This document shows positions 1 to 11,385 of a stretch of DNA of 11,385 nucleotides, one piece after another (position 1 is the stretch's first letter; each line of letters starts with the position of its first letter). Source of the stretch: Monoraphidium neglectum (Eukaryota; Chlorophyta; Chlorophyceae; Sphaeropleales; Selenastraceae); the NCBI RefSeq assembly GCF_000611645.1, contig NW_014013214.1, forward strand, positions 5,331-16,715. Direction: 5' to 3'. Below the pieces are notes generated by a model, which ran no database searches, was not told the DNA's origin, and saw only the letters and a list, made by a program, of their open reading frames with translations. The translations under genes and the position numbers were made by a program.

Positions 1-978
1 GTGCGAGGGCAGTTGTACATCAGGGACACCTCGCCAAACACGTCCCCGCGCTCCTTGACGTTGACGCGCATGTTGACCCCCTTCCGGCGCTCCAGGACCT
101 GCAGCGGGCATCAAGCATGAGATCAGCCAAACTGGCTGCCGAGGCTGATGGGCCCAGGCGCAGGCTCGCCAGACCCATGCTGACCTCTTGGTCAAGGGAC
201 ATGGCCACTGTGGGCCCAAGCCCGGCTGTTGTTCAGCGCGCACCTCAAACTTGCCCTCCTTGACGACGTACAGCTCGGTGGCGGCCAGCCCCACCTCGCC
301 CTCCTGAATTAGAATCTCGCCTGCGGGGACAACACGCTCCCACATGCTGTCTGCTATCTTGACCTGGGCCACGTTGTCCAGGCGCCCAAAGAGCAGCAGG
401 TTGCACAGCGAGCTCTGCAGAAAGCACGGTGTGGTCAACGAGGTTGCAAGTGCACTCACATTGGAGGCCATGGTGGGCTGGTCAGGCAAGTCAAGTTCCC
501 GGGGGCGGTAACACAGAGTGCGACATCATGGGGTGCAACCAGGCGGCGCCGCTCTGGTTTGAAAGCGGATTATGGCAGCAGCGCAACCAAGCACACCTTG
601 ATGAAGTCGTGATCACTGGCGGCGGCCTTGTTGCCGCGAGGCTTCAATTTCGCGTCCGGGCCTTTGGCGCCCTTCACATGCGGGCATGGGCAAGACGCGT
701 GTGCGCATGCGTTCACGCAACAGCCGCAGGTCACAAGGGTCCCCGGTGCATGCACCGAGCACCATGCGCCATGTGCGTACTCTACTGTACTGTGAAGCAC
801 GCTGTCCGGCGCCACAGTGAAAACAGCACTGAGCTTCGGGCCAGGTGCCGATCGGCCCCGACGCACGGCTCCAAACGCCTCGCTTATCCTCGCCCACCGT
901 GATGGCCTGCAGACGGGCGAGGCCCTCAGTGGCCGCGTGCGCTCCGCCTTCATCCTGCCTGCTTTCCGCCTGCCCCAT
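1..978 (-). CDS. Cyclic-nucleotide-binding domain protein (PKA-R/PKG-like), 5' part, cut at left edge
   Basis: Proposed coding exons on the minus strand are 978..898, 671..597, 414..244 and 98..1, all joined in phase 0 with GT-AG introns. The last two give a clear cNMP-binding beta-barrel. It begins SSLCNLLLFGRLD, runs through WERVVPAGEILIQEGE and ATELYVVKEGKFE, and reaches the phosphate-binding cassette GDVFGEVSLMYNCPR. The FGE and the Arg that contact the cyclic phosphate are both present. This is very close in style to PKA regulatory subunits and PKG, which bind cAMP or cGMP and release or activate a kinase domain. The rest, including any kinase domain, lies beyond position 1, so kinase, regulatory subunit and channel cannot be told apart. 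Exon 671..597 (ending DHDFIK) fits the basic linker that precedes such domains. The first exon, starting MGQAESRQ, is the weakest part: it is chosen for phase and position, and its MGxxxS start would suit N-myristoylation. Confidence 0.8.
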
Positions 979-1629
979 ACTCCCGTCCTCTGCTACGAAC
1001 TGTTGCTCGAAAGCAGTGGCCCAGTACGTAGGTGGATCCTCGCGAGCCAGTTTGTTGCCAACTCGCTGATCTGTGCCGTGTGCGCGTTTTCAAGTGGCGC
1101 ACGGGTGCACAATGTCAAATTGCTGAAACTATTGAACAGGAATGAGAGATCGAGACAGCGTGTGACAGGCTGGGCCAGCTGCAGGGCTCATCTTTTGTTC
1201 ACTTGCGCTGTCCGCCGCCACAACCCGGAGGCACAACCCGGACACGCCACCGGCCAATCATACGCCCTCCTCCACCCTGCTCAGCAGAAGTACAAAGAAG
1301 ATAAAGAACGAACTTGCTCTCATGCTTGCCTGCAGAAACCTCACCTTCAACAGTCAAGCATCAGCTGTCCGTTACTAATTCGTGTTTGACAAATCACACA
1401 GGCAGGCAAGGATGGGCTAAGGCCTTGGATGCCTTGCCGACATGTAGACATGAGGCCAGTGCGGGAAATAAAGGAGTCCTGTACCTAGAATTGGTCCTAG
1501 GAATGTTACCGCAAACATTCCCACCACGTCCAGCAGAGAGGCTTCTTTTTGATTTTATCTTTGAGAATCAAGGCCATCCGGGGGAGCGATGCGCAGACCG
1601 ATCACCACTTGCTCGAAACGTGCTGCATC

Positions 1630-1744
1630 ATGATAGCTTGCACATTGGGGCTGCCTAGCCACTGGGGCTGATCAGTCACAGCGATGATAGCTCGCACATT
1701 GGGGCTGCCTAGCCACTGGGGCTGACCAGCCCCAATGTGAGCTG
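1630..1744. repeat. 54-base-period direct repeat with nested inverted repeat
   Basis: Two copies of a 45-base unit lie at 1631-1675 and 1685-1729 and differ at two positions, both C/T changes. The second copy carries CACATTGGGGCTG (1695-1707), which is exactly complementary to CAGCCCCAATGTG (1727-1739). This allows a 13-bp hairpin with a 19-base loop, and AGCT on both outer flanks extends the pairing past a 2-base bulge. No protein-coding sense is apparent. It could be a remnant of a short inverted-repeat element or a local tandem duplication. Confidence 0.8.
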
Positions 1745-1803
1745 GGCCTGACAAAGCCGGCCCATTTGAAGCTGACCTCAGCTAGCGCAATGTTGCGTGT
1801 GCA

Positions 1804-1808
1804 TTACA
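1804..1808 (-). terminator. Candidate TGTAA poly(A) signal of the polyglutamine gene
   Basis: On the minus strand this reads TGTAA, the polyadenylation signal of chlorophycean algae (used instead of AATAAA). It lies about 420 bases past the stop codon at 2228..2226, a usual 3' UTR length in these algae. The motif is short and will also occur by chance, so the assignment rests on position. Confidence 0.4.
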
Positions 1809-2225
1809 ACTTGTGGAGGCCATGGAAGCGTCACGAGCTGCGCGTGTGTGCTTGAGACCCGCACGCATTGCAATTGGGAGAAAGCGACAAAGGGGCTCCA
1901 CGAACGATCATGAACCTCCCTTGCGCTAGGGGTGCAGCATTGCTATGCACCTGCTGCAGAGGAATGAGCACGTACGCAGCTCCCCTGGCAACCAGAGGGC
2001 TTCAGCGTTGTGCCCTGTTTGATGAATTTGGGCTTGCATGTTGGCACAAGCTACGCGCACAAACCCCAGCGGTACCAAACAAGGCACCCCGTCCGCATAA
2101 AATACAAGGGGAACAGCGGACGTCGCCGCTCACACGAAGGGACCCCTGGCGTTCGGATAGCTGCTCACAAGCCAGGGTGGCCTGAGATTGCAGCCTGCAA
2201 CTCCACCTGCCCAGTGGGTGCGGAG

Positions 2226-7400
<5,175 letters not shown>

Positions 7401-8480
7401 CAGGGAGCCTGACACGGCCCCGTGTCCTAGAGCCGCGGCTGATCAGCCCGGCGAATGTCCTCGGCTCCACCCCCTCAGCTGGAGCAGCGCGCGCAATGCA
7501 GGTCACGCCATCGAAATTCTATGCTGTTTCTTTCGACTTATGATGAAAGAACGATCCGCTATGCACTGTCAAGAGCAATGCATGTCCAGTGGCACCCCGG
7601 CCTAGATGGACTCAGTTCTAACGCTAAAAGCAAAACAAAACCACGTACCGGCGCCCTCCTGCCGCCTGGAGTATGCAGCCGTGTAGCGTCGCTAGGCGCA
7701 GCTGCTGCTCCGCTACCGTATGCTCGTGTGCAAGGTGCGACGCAACCAAGCTATAGCTTCCCTTCATCCTGGGCCGATAACAACATTTTAGTTTGCCACC
7801 GCAAGTGCCTGCGATCGACGAGTCATATAGCAGGGTGCTGCATTGCATGCAGTCGGGGCGTCCTCGTGTGCTCTGCTATTCCACGGGTCCCATGTGAATA
7901 TGTGAACCTCCATGCAGGTGCCAAGCATGAGCCTGCTGCCACTCTCGTACTCTACTAACTCCTGATTGGCCACAACAAGCCCCATGTATGTCAACGGCCT
8001 TTGTATCCTCCATTTCAATTCTGTGCACTGGACATCGCTGGTGCAGTGACGGTGGGCCATGGGTGCTATTGCGGCACACACAGTATGCATCGTTTTGAGT
8101 CTCCGGCGGCAATCAGCTTGTGAGCCCTGCCAAGGCAGCGTCCCGCCCTTCTACACCAGCGAAAACCTCTAGGTGATTGAGACCTGGCGATCTGATCGCG
8201 ACACAAGGGGGTATTCAAACGTGCAGCAGAGGGCTATGCAGCAACCAGCAGTCGTTGCCGGCGTAGATCAAAGAGTTCACAATTTTGGCTCAGACGACAT
8301 GGCGCCAGGCGTTGAAACAGATCAGTCGGCACACGCAAGGAGATTGATGAAAGGCGGCTACCCGATGTAGGACACTCTGGGACTTGATGAGCATGTGTTG
8401 CCTACCAGCCAAACCAGCTGCGAGGCACGTTGTAAATCATTGTTTTAGCAGCAGCAACATGTGCACGCCATGCATAGTTT
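7401..8480. other. Intergenic region with no supported gene
   Basis: This lies between the start codon of the polyglutamine gene and the stop of the tetraspanin-like gene, both on the minus strand. It should contain the tetraspanin 3' UTR and the polyglutamine gene's promoter and 5' UTR. No open frame looked coding on either strand. No minus-strand TGTAA was found near the tetraspanin stop. The only TATA-like match is a weak CTATATG on the minus strand near 7830..7824, far from the start codon. No repeat or RNA gene was recognised. Confidence 0.55.
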
Positions 8481-9765
8481 TCAGGAATAGCGACGAAGCC
8501 ACTTGCTCGATGCTGGTCCCCGCATCCTGTGCCCTAAGTGCAGCCAAGCGCACCTTTTCTTGAACTTGATCCTGCTGAAGTCCTGATACTTTTGCATCTT
8601 TTGCATTAGTTTGTTGTATCTGGGGGTGCATTCGTAGAGGGTGCAGCATGTGTCACCCAACCCTTTGACTAATTGCCTGCCCCATCAGTCTCACCCTGCC
8701 TCACCGTTGATTAGGCGGATTCCCAATAACTCACTTGGCGTTGCGCATTGAGTTGCCGCCACCCCCTTCCACATCAGTGCGCAGCGCTTGCATTGACAGC
8801 GCGCGCTCCGCCAGCTGGTGCTCATCAAAATTTGTGGTTGGGTCACTCATCTCGGACTTGATAAAGAAGCGCATCTGGCGTTCAACGAGGTCATTCGTGC
8901 GGGAGTAGTGCACACAAGGAGGCTACCCATCCTGTGTCGTTTGTGATTGGTTTTGAGACTCTTAAACTTGACCTCTTCCTGCCCCCCTTTCAATGCCCCC
9001 AATCACCCCATCAACCCCACCAGAAGGGCGATCACAATGGCGATGACCTGGACCACAAGGAAGAGGAGGAGCAGCCACTGGGCGGCGCGTAGAATCTGCC
9101 GCACATGCATGGCATCGTATTTGCCAGTCTGCAGTGGATCTGAGGTGCATTGCGGAGGGGTGCAGTGCGATTGCATGAGCAGCGAGGCCTTGCGGGTCGC
9201 TCTTCAACACGCCCATCAGCTCCTGCGGGGCGCCGCTGCTCCCCTGGTTTCAGACAGCGTTTGCCGCACAGCCCCTGGTGCCGCAAGCTGTTCTTACCGA
9301 TGCTACTGAGGACGCCGCCAAAGTTCATGAAAAGTTCTGCCACCAGCACCAGCGTGAAGATGGTAGACACAGACTCGAGCACCAGGAAGATGTCCAGGCA
9401 GCAGCTGAAGCGCGAGCTGCCAAGCAAGCCGCTCAGAGCCGTCCCCCAGTTCCAAATCCCAAGGAGGATCATGCACACAGCCGGGGCACTGTTGATAGGC
9501 TTCTCAACAGTCGCGCCTGCAGTGTTGCGACCGTATGTGTGGCGTCAGCTGCCACGCTTGTCAGTCATCCCCCCGCTATTGCATGCAACCAACAGTGCCA
9601 CGGCGGCGTTCGATCGTAAAATGGATGTTACTCACTGCCAGTGAAATTCACCTCCCGCTCACCAAGTATCACCAGACATAAGCCCGCCGCTATGTTGACG
9701 CCCACCAGCACGCGCAACGCCCATGCGCTGTTGTCGCCACAGTTGGCGCAGCGCCGCAGCCCCAT
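8481..9765 (-). CDS. Tetraspanin-like four-pass membrane protein
   Basis: Five exons, 9765..9636, 9516..9298, 9199..9021, 8874..8735 and 8619..8481, join in phase to give 807 nt, or 268 residues plus TGA. Four hydrophobic segments are visible: about 15-36, 54-75, 84-107 (with Glu91 and Glu104 in or at the edge of the membrane segment) and 157-176. A short loop with SSRFSCC separates the second and third. The loop between the third and fourth contains HCTPPQC, recalling the Cys-Cys-x-Pro-Pro-x-x-Cys pattern of plant tetraspanins. That loop is only about 45 residues, short for the family. The tail is charged, with EMSDPTTNFDEHQLAE and later YNKLMQKMQKYQDF. Tetraspanins organise membrane-protein assemblies and have no catalysis of their own. 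The acceptor of exon 3 (after GAAGAG at 9200) is the weakest junction, as it lacks a pyrimidine tract. The last exon depends on a donor that overlaps an in-frame stop. Confidence 0.65.
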
Positions 9766-10407
9766 TTTACCGCACGCAGCGCTGCGAAGCAGGACACGCC
9801 AACAGCAGATTTGTCCCCCTTAGCCACCGATCGGCCTGGCATATAGAGAGGGATATGGCTGGTGGGTTTAACGGTCCTGACATGTGCTCGAGCTGCGGCC
9901 CGCTGCAGCACGGCTGTTGCGCCACCGACGGTGCGCCATACGCGCTTTGCAGCTGCAACGGTCAACGGGTATGGCGGATCGCAGGCACGGCTCCCCGTGC
10001 TGTTCCTCTTTATAGTTCGATGATGCTTCAAGAACCACCAAATACGTACAGTATCATAACACCGGGACAGCTGCGCGCGCGCGCATGCAGGCTCACCAAG
10101 CGAGTGCCGAGCTGCAGTAACTTTATTCAATAGTGAAGGTTACTTCTCATTCATTCGCATTAACGATGTTGTGACAGCAACCCCCAGCCGCAAATTATGG
10201 TCAAGCACGGCGCTTGACTAGCTGGATCTCGAAGGCCAAGGACGCATCGAGGCCTGCTTGCTATGACTACTCGTATGTTATCGCCTTCTGCATGCCTGAT
10301 ATGTGCCCTGAGACTAGATTGCAGATCACTACTGTACAAGTAATGGGTTGTGGATTCTGCAGCCGTGAAGAGTGTTGAAGCTTAGGCGCGGATACGACAG
10401 CGTATCT
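9766..10407. other. Divergent intergenic region
   Basis: This 640-base region separates the minus-strand tetraspanin-like gene from the plus-strand gene at the right edge, so it probably holds both promoters and 5' UTRs. It contains a minus-strand TATA-like motif near 10014 and an 18-base alternating purine-pyrimidine tract at 10072-10089. Open frames here overlap on both strands without domain-like content and were not taken as genes. Confidence 0.5.
10008..10014 (-). promoter_or_regulatory. TATA-like box upstream of the tetraspanin-like gene
   Basis: On the minus strand this reads TATAAAG, about 245 bases before the proposed ATG at 9765. Transcription starting some 30 bases downstream would give a 5' UTR near 210 bases, reasonable for a green alga. 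It is a single motif match without other core elements, so the call is tentative. Confidence 0.35.
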
Positions 10408-11385
10408 ATGGATGGCCGCTTCTCAGGCAACACGGCATCCCATGTCGGCGAGGCTGCAGGTGCGGGTGCGTCGCCAGCGCATCGTTGCCGGGCAGCCTGT
10501 GCGTTCGACCCTGAAATACACCATTTCCTGCGCACCGCAAGCCCAATCATGACTGCCGATATCACCTCTGTGCACGCGGTGTGGACGCAGGCAGCGATGC
10601 GGCAGGACATAGACCTGGCAGCTGCAACGACAGCGGCAGCGCCGCCACAGCCGCCCTCGCCTCTGAGCCCCCAGTTTTCAATGCAGCCCCGTCGGCTGCC
10701 CAAGGAGGGATGCGAGGCTGTGACACCAGCATCCATGAGCTTGACTGCAAGACAGCACAACGCAACCTTGCAAGCCGTGCGGCTGGGGGCGCAGGCCGGT
10801 CAATCCTCGTTGCTGGCGACGAGAAAAGGACTTGGTGCGAGCGGCACGTGCGGCAGCGTAAGAGGACTTTTCGGCCCCATTGACGCGTTCCTGTCGCAGC
10901 TGTTGCCGTCCTTGGCGGATCTGGTGACACAAGACTCAAAGTCGGCGGCAGGTGCGAGCAATATGTTTGGGGCAATGCAGTATCGTGAGGAGTAGCAGCA
11001 CCAGAAGCAGCATAGGCTGCTGGTCAAAATCGTCAGGGTCAATGGTAGATTTTCCATGCAAACATATCACAAAAACCACATTCTTGTTTGCGGCCCTGAT
11101 CGCCCCCTTTTTGATGACCAGAGGCTGCTGGCGTGCCTCTGGCGCTGGCGGCACTGGGTCTGGATGTGGGTTCGCTGAAGGCTGCGGGGCTGCCGGACCA
11201 TGCAGTGGCAGCGCTGCATCGCGCGCTGGGGGCGCATGCGGAGGCGTGGCGCGGGGTGGTGGCCGCGGGGGTGGACCAGCTGAGGGCCGTGCTGGTGCGG
11301 CAGGGCGGCGCGGCAACAGCTGCTGCGGTGCAGCTGCTGGGCGAGCCGACAGAGGTGAGCAGGCTGGGAGCGCACACCTCTCCCG
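10408..11385 (+). CDS. Unrecognised helical protein, first two exons, continues past right edge
   Basis: Exon 1 is taken as 10408..10951, from the ATG that starts MDGRFSGN. Exon 2 is 11122..11354; it follows acceptor GATGACCAG and ends at a strong donor, GAG|GTGAGC. The phase-1 donor (GCA G|GTGCGA) and the acceptor agree, giving about 259 residues so far. Exon 2 is convincing: an Ala/Leu/Val-rich, strongly codon-biased helical stretch containing LDVGSLKAAGLPDHAVAALH and WRGVVAAGVDQLRAVL. The end of exon 1 (FGPIDAFLSQLLPSLADLV) flows naturally into it. The first 120 residues are low in recognisable features (a PPQPPSPLSP segment, scattered Cys), and the true start may differ. A GTG at 10372 opens the frame earlier, but GTG is not a usual eukaryotic start. 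I do not recognise the family; the alpha-helical repeat look would suit a scaffold or ciliary/coiled-coil protein, but this is only an impression. The window ends inside the following intron. Confidence 0.55.

Larger units (their letters stand above)
979..2225. other. Intergenic region with no supported gene
   Basis: This 1.25-kb stretch lies between the start of the cyclic-nucleotide-binding gene and the stop codon of the polyglutamine gene; both neighbours are on the minus strand. It should hold the 3' UTR of the polyglutamine gene (high-coordinate side) and the promoter of the cyclic-nucleotide gene (low-coordinate side). Open frames on either strand are short, show no domain-like sequence and could not be joined by credible splice sites. 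The structured elements seen are a duplicated 45-base unit with an inverted repeat near 1630-1744 and a TGTAA motif near 1806. No clear TATA box was seen for the cyclic-nucleotide gene. Confidence 0.6.

Noticed and set aside
429..1389. Plus-strand open frames of 157 and 190 residues, and minus-strand frames of similar length.
   Set aside because: No domain-like sequence and no matching splice sites. They overlap the exons and introns of the minus-strand cyclic-nucleotide-binding gene or fall in the intergenic region.
7455..8370. Plus-strand frames of 167 and 65 residues between the polyglutamine and tetraspanin-like genes.
   Set aside because: No recognisable sequence features, no splice-site support and unremarkable codon use. 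They are consistent with chance open frames.
8437..8649. Minus-strand 70-residue frame (ending HMLLLLKQ) as the last tetraspanin exon.
   Set aside because: Entering it from CCCCCAG needs phase 0, but the upstream donor AA|GTGAGT is phase 2. Phase 2 selects the other frame, which ends at 8481.

Overview
The window reads as nuclear DNA of a green alga, most likely a chlorophycean (Chlamydomonas or Scenedesmus relatives). The evidence is the GC-rich composition, many short GT-AG introns of about 90-430 bases, long Gln/Ala/Gly-rich low-complexity coding sequence, CAG repeats inside exons, and a TGTAA poly(A) signal downstream of one gene. There are no bacterial-style operons, RNA genes, CRISPR arrays or recognisable transposons. 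No single open frame is a whole gene. The models below were built by hand from splice sites, and in each one the intron phases agree at every junction.

Layout, left to right. (1) 978..1, minus: the 5' part of a cyclic-nucleotide-binding-domain protein resembling PKA regulatory subunits or PKG, cut by the left edge in the phosphate-binding cassette. (2) 979-2225: no gene supported. It holds a 54-base-period direct repeat with a perfect 13-bp inverted repeat, and a likely poly(A) signal for the next gene. (3) 7400..2226, minus: a nine-exon gene for a 1186-residue protein. It has two N-terminal winged-helix-like (possibly LOTUS/OST-HTH) units, a Gln/Pro-rich segment, an FG-dotted linker, a 36-glutamine tract, a Ser/Gly/acidic linker, and two C-terminal units resembling the acidic domain of hnRNP Q/SYNCRIP. 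This is the most unusual item in the window. (4) 7401-8480: no gene seen. (5) 9765..8481, minus: a five-exon gene for a 268-residue tetraspanin-like four-pass membrane protein. (6) 9766-10407: a divergent intergenic region with a TATA-like box and a short Z-DNA-prone tract. (7) 10408..11354 and beyond, plus: the first two exons of an unrecognised gene that leaves the window on the right.

Nothing links these four genes functionally. They look like an ordinary eukaryotic neighbourhood of signalling, putative RNA-binding and membrane genes. The novelty is in the architecture of the large polyglutamine protein, not in a gene cluster.
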